Assembly: GCA_037952775.1 (NCBI GenBank)
Contig: JBANAY010000003.1
Location: 22,320,001-22,384,000, forward strand
DNA: 64,000 nucleotides
Direction: 5' to 3'
Origin: Clonostachys chloroleuca
Lineage: Eukaryota > Ascomycota > Sordariomycetes > Hypocreales > Bionectriaceae
Shown in pieces: positions 51,101-64,000 of the stretch. A model generated the notes under the pieces. That model did no database searches, was not told where the DNA came from, and was given only the letters and a program-made list of their open reading frames with translations. Position 1 is the first letter of the stretch. Every line of letters starts with the position of its first letter. The position numbers were made by a program, and so were the translations under genes.

Positions 51101-54100
51101 AGTTAGTAAGCTAGTAACTAAAATAGCTAGTCTAGCTAGAAGAATAAGATTATAACTTATAGTATTACTTATACTTTCTAATTTACTTTCTCTATATTAC
51201 TATCTATCTATAAATAATAAAAAATTAATAGGAGTTATTCTATTCCTACTAATCTATAAAATATTATTTAAAATCTCTCTATCTAGTCTGATCCTCTATT
51301 ACTAATAATCTGGAATAAAAACCTATAAAACCTCTACTAAATATCTCTAAATTATTCTATATACTCTTTAGCTCTTATTAATATTATTACCTCTAACTAT
51401 ATATATTTAGAGAGTTTATCTATAATAACTATTAAATACTTTAGATCCCCTTTATTATATATAGAAAGATCTATTATAAAATTAATTAAGATTTAGTATT
51501 AGTAATATTCTATAATTAGTAGGGGTTAAAGTAGGTTTTATCTTTTTTACCTTAAAATATATCCCTTATAGTAGAAATAGTTTCTAAGGAATCTCTTTAC
51601 TAATAAGAATAACCTATCCTAATAGAATTAATAGTTAAGGAGATAGAAGATTATATTCTATTCTGAATAACCTACTATAGATAAGTTATATACCTTATAG
51701 ATTAAAGCTATAATTAAAGGTTCCTAGTTAGATATTTATAATCTTCCTCTATATAGTAGGGTACTATATATATTAATTAAATAATCTATAATCTGAGCTC
51801 TTATAGCTATCTCCTTAGAGAACTTTCTCTTACTCTTTACTATAACTTATAGTCTTTTATTATATAGTAGATTATATATTAATCCTTCCTCCTATAGTAT
51901 TTATAGATTAAGTTCTATAAATAGATTATAATCTTATAGTAACTTAGTAGTTATATTAAGATTCTAATCTAGCTCTAAGTTAGCCTTTATATTAGTATAT
52001 AAGGTCCTAATCTCCTTTAGTATAGCTAATAGAGAATTCTACTCTAATATTATAATTATTAATAAGTAGAAGATTATACTTTTATAAAAGGGTATATTCT
52101 TATTATCCTACTCCTTTTATAAAAGTATATTTAGTTTAGTAATCTATACTCTAGGTCTATACTATAAGTAATAATTAAAAAGAGAAAAAAGCTCCCTTTA
52201 TTAAACTTATTATTTATTTATTAATCTTAGTTTTATAAAGTATTTCAGACTCTTATAATCTATAAGGATTATAAATAGTTAAAATATACTCTTTAACTCT
52301 AAGAACTAGGCTTTTAAATATAATACTATTACTAGAAGTTCCTTATTATAAACTATATAATTCCTTTCTATTATTAAAAGTTTTATAGAATAATATATAA
52401 CTAGATAAAGAATTCCCTTATCTAAAACCTATAATAAGTATTCCCCTAAAGCCTCTTTAGAATAATTTATTTCTACTATTATTTCCTTCTCTAGATTCTA
52501 AAGTACTAGTACTAGATATAAGATAAAGAGTTTCTTTAGAGTATTAAATACTTACTATTATATAGTACCCTATTAAAAGGAATACTCCTTCTTTATTAAG
52601 TTTATAAGAAGTACTATTAAAATAATAAAGTTTTTAATAAAATCTCTATAGAAGTTTATAAAGCTAAGAAAACTTTAAACTTCTTTAAATCTTATTAGTA
52701 TCTCCTATTCTCTAATTATAGTAATCTTTTCTAGATCTAAATATATTTCTTATCTTATATAGATAATAAACCTAAAGTATTTAATCTCTTTAACTATAAA
52801 TATACTCTTTACTAAATCTAAGTAAAAGCTTATTAGCTAAAGGTACTATAGGATTATATAGACTTTTTATATATAGTTATAATAGTCCCTATTAGTATAT
52901 ATTAGAATATTATCTAGATATACTATTATATAGTCCCCTAATATATTCCTAATAGACTTATTAATATACTATTAGAAAATAACTAATATATCTAATAGTC
53001 TAAAAGAGATAACTAGCTATTTAAATAAATTAAATTATATTTAGAATATAATTAGATATTTATCTCTCTCTACTATTTATATCTTATAAAAGACTATTCT
53101 TATATCTAGTTTTATAAATTAGTATACTTTAGCTAGAGATTATAAGGTTTTCTTAATAAGGGGTAATAGATAGTAGTTCTACTCTATAATTTTATTTAGA
53201 GCCTAATAATCTATATAAAACCTTTAGTCTTCCCCTAGTTTCTTTATTAGAAGTACTAGTACTACTACTAAGAATATACTAATCTATATCTAACCCTTAT
53301 CTATAAGTTCTATAATCTATTTTCTAACCTCTAGTAGATAGTCTCTGGATATACTATATAATAATCCCTATAGAAGGTCTAGATTATCTCTATCTACTAT
53401 CTTTCTTAATCTAATCTTATAATCTAAAGCCCCTCTATAAAATAGAAGTATTTTTATCTCTTTCTTATTAAATAGGTCTTTTATACCTATAAGCTCTTCT
53501 AGAAACTAAACTAGTAATAATACTAATTTAGTAGTTTCTATCTAAATTATTTTAATTAATTTATAGATACTAATTATATAGATTACTAATCTTTCTTAAC
53601 TAGACTTTTATATCTATCTTACTAAGTTTATAAATATAGCTCCTAATAATAGCTAAACTTAGGGGAGAGAAAACCTTATATCTAAAGCTTAAACTAAGAG
53701 CTCTCCTATTATACTTATCTTAAGTTATCTATATTCTATATTTATTTTAACCTTTCTATAACTAAACTATAGTATTTTAAGAATTATATCTCTTATTAGT
53801 TCTAATATTATATAGAGTATAATCTTATTCTACTATCTATTAATATTTATATTTACTCTAATAATATATATTATAGTATAGATACTATCTATTCCTACTA
53901 CTATCTTAATCTCCTTCTTTCTAAAGAGTTTAATTTATTAGAAATCTATACTTTAGGCTTTTTACTTACTAACTACTCTATAATAATTATATTTACTATT
54001 AATTAATATATTAAGAAATTTTATAGAATTAAATAATACTAGGATTTAAAATAAAGATTTCTCTATTCTTCTTTCTATTTTAATAAATTCCTTCTTCTTT

Positions 54101-55413
54101 CTAGATATAACTAATAAGTATTATTCCCCTAATAGATTAGCTCCCTACTATATAAAACTCTATATAAGAACTATTTATTTTCTAATTCTAAATAGTTCTT
54201 TTCCTAGTTAGTTCTCTTTTAATAATTATTACTCTCTGAGTTTATAGAGATTATATTAATCTTAATTACTTATACTAAATAATAATTCCTAGTTAAGTAT
54301 AAGAATATACTATAGTATAAATAAGTACTAACTTCCTATTATTTAAAAATTATCTCTTTTAATACTTATTAGGTCTATTTCTTAGGGGTTTTTTTATTTT
54401 AATTTTAATTCTAGTTTAAATTTAACTAGGTTTTTTCTTCTTTCTTTCTCTTACTCTTCTAAACTTCCTAGTATACTAATTAGATAGTATTTATTCTTAT
54501 TATTAATATATCTCCCTTATTATCTTAATATCTCTTATCCTAATATCTTACTAACTCTCTCTACTCTTAATATAATATATCTAAATTAAATAATTTAGTA
54601 TTAATTATAATTTTCTAGATCTAGATTACTATTAAGATAAAATTAATTTAGAATATCCCCCTATTAATATAGAATCTATATAGTTACTTATTTAGATAGT
54701 AATATAACTATAAAAGTTATATAGTATTATCCTAATATATTCCCCCTATTATTATTATTTTCTATTTAAAGTATATATAGAAGATTATAAATACTTTATT
54801 AGATCCTTAAGTTATTTACTCTAGTTCTTCTAAAGCTATTTATTATTAATATAGATTAGAAAATATTAACTCTATATAAGCTAAGAAGTTATATAGCTAA
54901 TATATATAGTATAGCTTTTTATTTTTATAGTAAACTATAAATTTCTTTTATACTTTCTATAAAAGAGTATTCTAAATATATTTAAACTAGTCTCTATTAT
55001 TACTAATAAAGAAATAATCTATCTTAAGAATATATTCTATATATTTCTTTTATACTAGAAATAGATTCTTTTTACTATTATATAATTCCCCTATTACTAG
55101 CTACTTTCTAATTATTAGTACTATAAGAAAGATTCTAAATAGTAGATAGAGTAGTAGAAGAGCTAGTAGCTAGTTCTAAGTAATCTAGAATTAGAACTAG
55201 GTTTATATTTATAAGAACCTTTTAAGTAATAATTTTATATTAGCTTATTATATTTATAATTACTTAATCTGAGTATTAACTCTATTCTAAAGATTTACTA
55301 TTTCTATATAAAATCTTTTAATAAATAAGAAAGAGTTTAAACTAAATACTAATATTATCTCTTTATAATTAAAGGTTCCTAGTATATTAAAGTTTATTAT
55401 AAAGAATATAAAT

Positions 55414-55616
55414 TATAATAAACTAGCCCTATAGTAGCTATAGATAGATATCTACTTTAGAGTTTATATTCTTAGGAAGGAAAAGAATAGTTTCCTTTCT
55501 ATAACTCTCTCTTCCCTTATATAGTACTATAGTATACTAGTTAGGGATTTTACTTACTATAGTTATCTCTTATTAGATCTAGCCTAATCTCCTACTAGGC
55601 TTAAGTTCTTAATATA
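55414..55616 (-). repeat. 5' LTR (relative to pol) of the 7.65-kb gypsy element
   Basis: 203 bp, same ends and length as the partner LTR, with only scattered transitions between them. Confidence 0.85.
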
Positions 55617-55621
55617 TATAT

Positions 55622-56096
55622 AAATTAAATCTATAAGATATAAACTCTATAAAGAACTTAAACTAGTATAAGTATTAGAATAACTATAGTAATTAATATT
55701 CTTTAATTATATTATTAAGCTATTATTATTAATAGAATTTATAATAGAAATATAATATAATAGTATTTTAATTATTATTAATAGATTTATAAAATATAGA
55801 TATTTTATTCTATATAAGAAAGTAAGTTTTATAAAAGATTTTATATATTTATTATAAATAAAATAATAAAATATAACTACTATCTATAGTATAGATTATA
55901 TATAATAGTTTAATATAAGAGTTTATCTAATTTATATCTATATATATAAACTATAGTTATAAATTAGAATTTTAAAACTAATAAATACTTAATAAATTAA
56001 ATATATCTATTATTATATTTATAAAAGAAATCTTATATTTATTATATATAGAAATAAAAATAGAGTTAGAATTTATCTAAAAAAGAATAAAAAAAT
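55622..56096 (+). pseudogene. Ty3/gypsy integrase core fragment
   Basis: A plus-strand frame reads YNSILIIINRFIKYRYF and YKKVSFIKDFIYL (about 55,766-55,850), the gypsy integrase core around its first catalytic Asp (here Asn). It ends at the copia copy 2 insertion. It may belong to the same gypsy element as 46,094-47,300, from which the 7.65-kb gypsy separates it. Confidence 0.65.
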
Positions 56097-56101
56097 ATTA
56101 T

Positions 56102-56290
56102 TATTAGTATACTAAATACTACTAACTAGTAGTTATTAGCTAGAAGCTAGAAGTAGAATAGTTTATTTAGTTAGAACTACTCTAGAACTATATTTATAAC
56201 TAGTTTACTTCTATAGTTAGAATAGTAACTTAATTAATTACTTTTAACCTATCTACTCTATAGTATATACTTTAGAAAAGCTTTCTAATA
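56102..56290 (+). repeat. 5' LTR of copia copy 2
   Basis: 189 bp, begins TATTAGTATAC and ends TTTCTAATA; differs from copy 1 LTRs almost only by C-to-T and G-to-A. Confidence 0.88.
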
Positions 56291-57678
56291 CTAATTAGTA
56301 GTTATATAGTAGCTATAGATTAGTAAAGAAAAAGAGATAGAATTTCCTAAGTACTTAGGGAAGTATAGTTCTCCTATAAGTACTAGTCCTATACTATAGA
56401 ATTATATATAATATATAATATAATAATACTATTATCTTTTATATATTCTAAATAGTTACTTTAGAGATTACTTATTTCTCTAATAATACTATTAATATTA
56501 AAAATACTTTTAAAAAGTATTATATTATATATATCTCCCTATTAATATAAATAAGAGTAATTAATAAGATTATTTTCTTTTCTAACTATTTAATTTTAAG
56601 AGTTTATCCTTATAGAATACTCTTCTTTTTCTAATTCTAGAAGGAAATAAAATAATTCTTTATACTTCTCCTTTATTACTACTCTGTTTCCTATAATCTA
56701 TTAGAATCCTTCTAAATAGAGATTCTAATCTCTTAAATAAGAGTAAAACCCTATACTCCCCTATTATAAAAATATATATATACTTTAGAATTTACTTCCT
56801 AAGTAAATATAATAGTACTACTAGTATAAACTATATTTATACTAACCCCCTTTAATTATAATAAAATAGAAGAGATTTTTAATATAATTAAGCTAATAAA
56901 GGTTTATATAAATAATATTAACTAGATAAACTATTTAATTTTAGTAGTTTAGATAACTATCTAAGAACTTACTAATATATATATAGTATATTATATATAC
57001 TACTATAAATATACTAGGCTATATAGTAATAACTTACTAGATAAGTTTATATATAACTTTAGGAACTAGTTAATAGAAAAGTTTATATTTCTAAATAATA
57101 GTATTACTAAGGAGTTAAAATATATTCTATAATATAGTAGTATATATACTAGCTCTATAAATAATATATTTAAAGTAGTTCTTAATAATATATAGAAGCT
57201 AGAGAATCTATTAGAATAGCTAAATAATTAATAGTTCCTTATAAATATTTTTAATCTAAACTCCTAGGTATTTTAATTATAAGAGTAATATAGAAAGTTT
57301 TAAGAATATATAGTACTAATACTATAAATACCCTAAGAAAGAAATATAATCTATATAATTAAAATAGATAAGATAGAAATATCTAAGAGGAATAAAGAGT
57401 TAATCTAATAAGTACTTATACCTTCTAGGAATCTAGTTCTAAAATAAGAACTAGGAGGCTATATATATAAATTATATAATCTATACTATAACCTCTTATC
57501 TAAGTAAAGCCTTAGAATAGATATAATAGCTATATAAGAACTTATAGCCTTCTAGAAGCTATATAATATAAAAAAGTATTTATTTAATAGGGAACTATAT
57601 AATATACTTAATACTAAAGTTAGGATAATACTAAATACTTATAAATCCTATAATATATAGCTAAATAGATTTAAAACT

Positions 57679-58450
57679 ATTCTCTTCTAAATCCTTAAAG
57701 GGAATATATAGGATTTCTAGTTCTAATATATTAAAAAAGAATATATCTTTAGAGAGATATATCTTAAACTAAAGTAATACTTTAATAATACTATTAATAA
57801 ATAGTAGTATTATTATAACTAAACTTAAACTAGTATTATTTTAATATAGGTAAATAGAGAATATAAGGACTTTATAGTATACTAGATACTATAAAAAGTC
57901 TTTACTATCCTAATAAGAGTATAGAAGATATTTAGAGGTACTTATATAGGGGATAATAATCTATAAACTATAGTAGTAAGAGTATATAGAGGTTTAAAAG
58001 AACTAGAAATAGTACTTTAAAGAGAGTATATAAATACTAAAGCCCTAATATAATATTTTATATTAGTATTAGAAATAAATTTATTAAAATAGCTAGAATA
58101 AAGCCTAATAACTTTAGTAGCTTAGGATATAATAAGAAATATATATCTTATTAACTAGTAATATTAATATATTTAGAAGCTATTAAATAGAATATAATAA
58201 TAACTTTATTATATTTAAAATATATAGAGCAGACTATTTAATAGAAGCTTTACTAGCTAGAACTAAAGACTATAGAGAAATAACTAGAGAGAGTACTACT
58301 TTATTTATAATAAGCCTAGTTATTAGTTTATAAACTATCTATAGAAGAGATTTAAAGTATATTACTAATTTATAACTAAGTTCTTTAAAGTAGAAGAGAA
58401 AGTAGAAGAAGATAATATACTAGAAGAATTTAAATAATAGATTTAAAACT
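57679..58450. mobile_element. Extra 772-bp segment within copia copy 2
   Basis: Absent from copy 1. Flanked on both sides by ATAGATTTAAAACT (57,665-57,678 and 58,437-58,450, approximate), which copy 1 has once (near 40,789 in unmutated form). This fits either an insertion with a long target duplication or a deletion in copy 1 by recombination between direct repeats. Frames inside are degenerate and unassigned. Confidence 0.55.
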
Positions 58451-61400
58451 AAGAAGGGGTTAATAACTAGTCTAAAATAGTAAACTATAAAGATCTTAAT
58501 AATTATAATAATCTAGATAAGGAAGATTAGTATATAAGTAGTAATAAATAATACCTAATATAATATCTACTTAATAAGATATTCTAATACTTACTTTCTA
58601 GAGAGAAAATTAAGAGAAAGCTATAAAACCCCTTATAATTTATTATTAAGGAAAGATATATAATATAATTCTAGAGGATTATACTAGATATAGATACTTT
58701 ATTAATCTTAACTATAGGTAAACTATAATTTAAAGTACTTAAATAAATTAATTTATTAATTAAACTAAATACTATAGCTAATATAAAGAGTATTAAGTTT
58801 AGAAAGGGGCTTATAGAGTTACTTAGTATAATAAAGCTATAGACTCTGTTCAGATCTATTATATTTTATATAATAAACTTAGAGACCTCTTTCCTAATAT
58901 ATCTTTAAAATATAAACTATCTGAATATTAAGTTTAGAAATATAACTAATAAAGTAGTTAGAACTATAGATAGTCTTTCTACTTTAACTATAAGGAAATA
59001 GAGCTATATATAGTTCTTTCCTAAATATATACTAATAGCTAATATAGCCTATTTAATAGAACTAGAGCTAAGATAATTCTATTACTACTTTAGTTACCTA
59101 TTAGTAGAAAGACTATATAAGTTCTTAGAAAGAGCAGGCTATAAGAATATAAATAGAGAAGTAATAAAAAAGATTAAATACTTCTATTATTAATACTAGG
59201 CCTATAGCCTAGCTTTAAAATACTTTAAATTTAAATTATAAAATAATTTTAATTTTAATTATAAGATTATAATTAATATTATATATCTACTAGATTAAGA
59301 ACTAATTTTATATATTATCTATATAGTAACTATATTCTAAAATATAACCTTCCTTATAAATATTTTAGTAGATACTATATAGAAAGTATTAAAGAGGATC
59401 TAGCTAGATATATATCTAGAACTACTAGACTATATTATATATAATATAGGAACTTAATTTATAAATAACTAATTTTATATAAATATAAGAATTATTAGTT
59501 CTAAGTATAAGTAAATACTAATTAAGGCCTATTAGTTAATTAGTAAAATTAAAAGATATTATAAACTACTATAATATATATTTAATATCTTATATAAGGA
59601 ACTTAAGAAAATAATCTTAAAGGAATTAATATTATAAGCAGTAGTTAAAGTAGTTAATAATATAGTAGAGTCTAATAGCCTTATACTAATACTTCTTATA
59701 TTTAGAGTATATCTAAGAGTTATTATATCCTCTCCCTTATTATAATCTATAGTTTAAAGAGTATAAGTAGTTAACCTTATAATAAAAGCTTTAAAGGAAC
59801 TATATACTAAAGAGAGAACTATACTTATACTAGCTATATATAATAGCCCTAATCTAATAGAACTCCTTAAACTCCTACTCCTAAGTAAGATTATAGTATA
59901 AAGAGAGAATAAGAAGTAGTTTAAACTATATAGATTTTTATTAAATAACTCCTATAATATTATAATTAAAATATATAATAGACTAAAGATCTTTTAGTCT
60001 ATATATATAAAGTTATACTATAGAGATAAATAGACTGAAAATCTAGTCTAAGAGAGTACTAGTCTAATAATATATCTAAAAAACCTTTTACTACTTATAA
60101 TAAGTAAACTACTATAAAGAAGGGGATAACTAATAATCTTAAAGAATAAACTGAAAGTATATATATAATATATAGTATAACTAGTTAGACTATATACTAA
60201 CTATATAATATATAAAGAGTAAGATATCCTTAAACTAGCTAAGAAACTTTAAAAGGAAAGAGTTATTATAACCCTAGGTACTTTATTTAAAGCTTCTATA
60301 ATAGCTAAAATTAACTAACTTATTAAAGCAGGTATATTTAAATTTATATAGTTTAATTATAATATTAAAAGCAGTTAACTATTTAAAGTATATATTATTA
60401 ATAAGGTAAAAGAACAGAATATATATCTATATAAGAAATCCTATCTAGTTATATAAGGATATAATACTACTAATAAGAAGATAGTTCTTATATAGTTACT
60501 AATAATCTAATACTATAGCTAATAGCTTATCCTTATACTAATACTATTATTACTAGTAGTAGGAACTTATATTCTAATAGGTAGAGATATTATATAAATC
60601 TATCTATAGTCTGAGTTAATACTATAATATATAATTTATATAATACTCCTAAAAGACCTTAAGTAAAACTATTTATAAGGAATAGTTATAAAAATTATAA
60701 AGCTACTATATAGGATTACTAAGTCTAATATATATTAGTATACTATATACTATAAGTACTTTATAATATATATAAAAATAGTAACCTCTAGTTTTAACCT
60801 ATACTTCCTAATTATAGAAAGTAATATATTTAGTTTTAGAATTATTAGAATATAAACTAATAATATACTTAGATTATTTAATAAGATACTTACTATAGAA
60901 GAAGAATATTAGTTAAAAAAAGCTAAGTTTAAAGTAAAAGCTAGAATTAAACTTTCTAAGGAAATAAATCTTAAATTTAATAGAGGAAAAATATCCCTCT
61001 ATAGTATAATAATTAAGTTCCTTTAAAAGGGCTAAATTAATATACTTTAGAAAGCTATAGATATAGAGAGCTATAAAGCCTAAAGAGTATATAGTATATA
61101 GATTATAAGTATTATATAACTAGAAGCCTTATATAATTTATCTATAGTAGTATAATTATAATAGAACCTGTTAAAAGATAATATTAAGAAGTTAAATAAA
61201 AGGCTTATATAGTAAATTAAGAACTATAACTATAGATTAAAATTTATACTACTTAATCTATATAATCTAAAACTATATATCTTTATAAATAGATCTCTTA
61301 CTAATAATAAAGATATAAGCTTCTAAATTAGCTTTATAATTATACTTAGAATAAAGATAAGGATTAAGGGCTAGAAGCTTATATTCTAACTAACTAGGAA

Positions 61401-63544
61401 TATTATATACTAGTTATTAATAAAGTATAAATATATTATAAGAAGTAGTTTTATATTAGAAGTCTATAGTATAATAGCTAGATTTAATATAGGTATTATA
61501 ATTATAAATACCCTTTAAATAATTACTTTAAAAATAATACTATTAGAAATACTACTAGTAATTTATATAGATTCTCTCTTACTATATAAATATCTTATTA
61601 AGCTTAGTATAACTATAGAGAAAAAACTAATAATTAATATAATAGCTTTATAGTAATTATATAAATACTATAAAATTACTAAAATAAGATAGATTAATAG
61701 AGAGAATAACCTAGTAGATATTTTAATAAAAGAGAAGCCTAATTTAGTACTTTTAAAACTTATAGAAATAAATAAGTTAAGAATTTAAATTAAGGGAGAT
61801 ATTAAGAGGCTGCTTAAACTAGGTATAGCTTAGTAAATATAAATAAACTAAACCTATATAATAAGCTGCTTTAAACTAAGAATTTAAATATATTATAAGT
61901 AATTAGAATATATAGGGGGGGGGGAGCCTCTTATAAGAGACTATTCTATTTCCCTATCTATCTAAGCTATCTATTAATAATTAAATCTATCTACTTATCT
62001 AAACTAGCTAAACTATCTAATTTTTTTTTATTTTTTTTTATTTTATTCTCCTCTTTTATTTAGATTTAGAGTATATAGGAAAATAATATCTAGAGGGTTA
62101 GGATTAGATATTAAAGGAATTACTCTTAAGTTTATTATTACTATATATTAGAATTAGATATTAGAAGAGCTACCCTTAGATTTATTATTATTATTAGATT
62201 TATTAGTACTTCTATAGATAGTACTATTATTATTATTAAGCTTTATAGATTAATAATAAATAGTATAATATTCTAAAAGAGGTTTAATCTCCTTAGAGAT
62301 AGTATTCTTAAAAATATAGCTAGAGCTAGATTTTAATCTATATTACTAATAAATAATTAAACTATTAAAAATACTATTTATAGTAAGATTATAAGCTATT
62401 TTCTAAATAGTACTAGTATATATAACTAGAAGGTATATCTTAGTATACTTATAGGAAGGTTTTCTAGTAGGTTTATTAAGCTTAGTAAAAGCTTTATAAA
62501 TAATAACTAAGTTATATATAAAAGATATTAGAACTTTAAGTATAGTAATATAAATATTACTACTCTTATTATAATATATATACTATATCCTATTACTATT
62601 ATAATTAAAGTAATAACTATTATTTTTCCCTAAAGTAAATAACTTAATATATACTATATATTTATTAGAATACTTACTACTAATAAATATATTAGCTAAG
62701 AAAGTAAGAAAAAGAAAAACTATTAATATTTATATCTAATTAGAGTACTTCTTAGCTATATAATATTCCTATCTCTTAAGCTTCCTAAGCTCCTTCTATA
62801 TTTTTCTAACTTTAGCTTATTACTAGGCTAGTATACTTAATATTCTTTAGACTACTATATAAACTTATTAGTAAGAGTTCCTAAAACTAAGTACTTAAGT
62901 ATATATAATTAATAGCTATTTCCCTAGCTATATTATAGTAGGATAGTATTATAAGCTTAGGGGAGAAGCTCTAAGGAGTAGATAAAAAAGAGAAGAAGGA
63001 AGATATTATATCTCTATATTTAGTTAATTCTAAAATATATAAAGAGGAAGTAACTACTTATAGAGAAGAAAATAGTAAGTTAAAAGTTTAATTATATACT
63101 ACTAAGATTAGCTATAAAACTATATCCTAGAATATATATACCTCTATATATAGAAAGAGGATTAGAATATAACTATTCTATAAAATAGTTAGCTATAAAA
63201 CTTTAATCTAAAGTAATAAGGATTATTATAGAGAGTATATATATAATACTAGAGTAGCTATATAGAAAAAGAAAAGGGAAATATTATAGTAATATAGAAT
63301 AGGGTTTAATATAAATAGAATATATATCTATAATTACTTATTACTAGGAGTAACTATAATAATAAGTAGGGAAACCTAATAATAAAATATATATATATCT
63401 AGACTAATATATATAATATATCTTTTTAATAAAAATATAAGGAATTAGAATTATATATATTTATTTCTTATATTTATAGAGGTTATAAAGGGTCTATAAT
63501 TATAAGGGCTATTTATATAGAATAAGAAAATAAAAGACTATCTA

Positions 63545-63733
63545 TATTAGTATACTAAATACTACTAACTAGTAGTTACTAGCTAGAAGCTAGAAGTAGA
63601 GTAGTTTACTTAGTTAGAACTATTCTAGAACTATATTTATAACTAGTTTACTTCTATAGCTAGAATAGTAACTTAATTAATTACTTTTAATCTATCTACT
63701 CTATAGTATATACTTTAGAAAAGCCTTCTAATA
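63545..63733 (+). repeat. 3' LTR of copia copy 2
   Basis: 189 bp, aligned end to end with the 5' LTR of this copy. Confidence 0.88.
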
Positions 63734-63738
63734 ATTAT

Positions 63739-64000
63739 AATAAAATAAGATTAAAGAGATTAATCTTAAAGAAAGAAAATAAAGTATATCTACTCTATAA
63801 AAATATTATAATAATATAACTAAATAATAAATTAAATTATAAAAAACTTAAACTATTTAAAATTAAGAATAAAAAATTAGATATTAATTATAAACTATTA
63901 CTACTAGATATAATATATATCTATCTAGTTTTTTATATCTTATTATTTAAAAAAATACTAGAAAATACTCTAGATTAAAACTATCTAATTAAAATTTATA
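63739..64000 (+). pseudogene. Ty3/gypsy integrase C-terminal fragment, continues past window
   Basis: The frame reads GDKVYLL-like (NKVYLLYKNI), then KKLKLFKIKNKKLDINYKL and IYIYLVFYILLFKK, matching the gypsy integrase tail pattern KLGPF..I......NYRL.LP....IHPVFHVSLL. It follows the copia copy 2 TSD directly, so it continues the pol gene of 55,622-56,096. Confidence 0.65.

Larger units (their letters stand above)
47966..55616 (-). mobile_element. Ty3/gypsy LTR retrotransposon, full length but RIP-degraded (7,651 bp)
   Basis: LTRs of 203 bp at 47,966-48,168 and 55,414-55,616; TSD TATAT (47,961-47,965 and 55,617-55,621). Pol reads on the minus strand in gypsy order: reverse transcriptase about 53,450-52,550 (YIDYQALNKI, IIVYLDNILIYTNRDYYNY), RNase H about 52,500-52,170 (ERNYIVYNKELLVIV), integrase about 51,900-50,900 (LIVIIDKLSKYIQLEV, IISNRGSDQ). 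Gag and protease should occupy about 55,300-53,500 but are too degraded to delimit. The 2.1 kb between integrase and the 3' LTR (48,169-50,300) is extra and has plus-strand coding character (KSKKKKKSKKAIN at 48,813-48,851). Confidence 0.82.
56102..63733 (+). mobile_element. Full-length Ty1/copia LTR retrotransposon, copy 2, heavily RIP-degraded (7,632 bp)
   Basis: Collinear with copy 1 throughout. LTRs of 189 bp at 56,102-56,290 and 63,545-63,733; TSD ATTAT (56,097-56,101 and 63,734-63,738). Most remaining C and G of copy 1 are T and A here, for example DTG of the protease reads DT/I forms and stops are denser. It is 772 bp longer because of an extra segment at about 57,679-58,450. The antisense-frame region and the poly-T tract (about 62,022-62,042) are still recognisable. 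It lies within gypsy integrase sequence. Confidence 0.9.
27740..64000. repeat. AT-rich, RIP-degenerated nested transposon island
   Basis: Composition changes abruptly at about 27,740: A and T dominate and TA dinucleotides are pervasive. Reading frames of recognisable transposon proteins persist but are studded with TAA/TAG where CAA, CAG or TGG would fit, and catalytic Asp codons read Asn. This is the C-to-T/G-to-A pattern expected of RIP. Individual elements are listed separately. Apart from them, 27,740-28,354, 29,530-29,697, 34,772-35,150 and 47,301-47,960 hold only degenerate repeat sequence. Confidence 0.9.

Noticed and set aside
27740..64000. Centromere or mitochondrial DNA as explanation for the AT-rich half
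   Set aside because: Content is fully consistent with nested LTR retrotransposons carrying TSDs and RIP-type stops; no mitochondrial genes were seen. A centromeric or subtelomeric location cannot be judged from the window.

Overview
This window looks like nuclear DNA of a filamentous ascomycete. Genes have short (50-75 bp) GT..AG introns, and there are Zn2Cys6-type regulators, F-box proteins and fungal CAZymes. From base 27,740 to the end the sequence becomes an AT-dominated mass of transposons whose stop codons look like repeat-induced point mutation (RIP: C to T and G to A). The gene set fits Eurotiales (Aspergillus/Penicillium) best; that placement is inference. No searches were run. Families are named from motifs, and all coordinates were read by hand.

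Layout of the gene-bearing part (1-27,739). Unlinked genes come first: a secreted esterase cut by the window edge (1-1247, -), a nitronate monooxygenase (2295-3490, -), an F-box protein (4556-5647, +), a fungal_trans_2 regulator that has lost its zinc cluster (6944-8350, +), a dynamin-like GTPase (9002-11184, -) and an unrecognised multi-exon locus (11,817-12,951, -). Then comes a run of glycoside-processing genes: a ruined GH78 alpha-L-rhamnosidase (13,897-15,958, -), a secreted saponin hydrolase with a one-base frameshift (16,504-18,392, -), an MFS sugar transporter (20,934-22,740, -), a GH2 beta-glucuronidase (23,643-25,460, +) and a truncated, frameshifted GH3 beta-glucosidase (25,857-27,739, -). 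Known activities of these families together fit stepwise removal of rhamnose, glucose and glucuronic acid from plant triterpenoid saponins, with uptake of the freed sugars. A CCGCGG-centred motif (TCCCCGCGGSGA) occurs in the saponin hydrolase promoter and twice in the shared transporter/glucuronidase promoter, suggesting co-regulation. Three of the five genes are broken, so the cluster appears to be decaying.

The AT-rich part (27,740-64,000) is a stack of nested elements, many with perfect 5-bp target-site duplications (TSDs). It holds a degenerate Ty3/gypsy background; a second gypsy element with 203-bp LTRs (47,966-55,616); two full-length Ty1/copia elements with 189-bp LTRs at 39,229-46,088 (lightly mutated) and 56,102-63,733 (heavily mutated); a family of 769-bp solo-LTR-like repeats (five copies, one interrupted and truncated); two solo LTRs of another family in inverted orientation; and an apparently unmutated 436-bp TRIM with identical 99-bp LTRs and a tRNA-like T-arm. 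The copia elements carry an antisense reading frame between RNase H and the 3' LTR. No intact host gene was found in this part.
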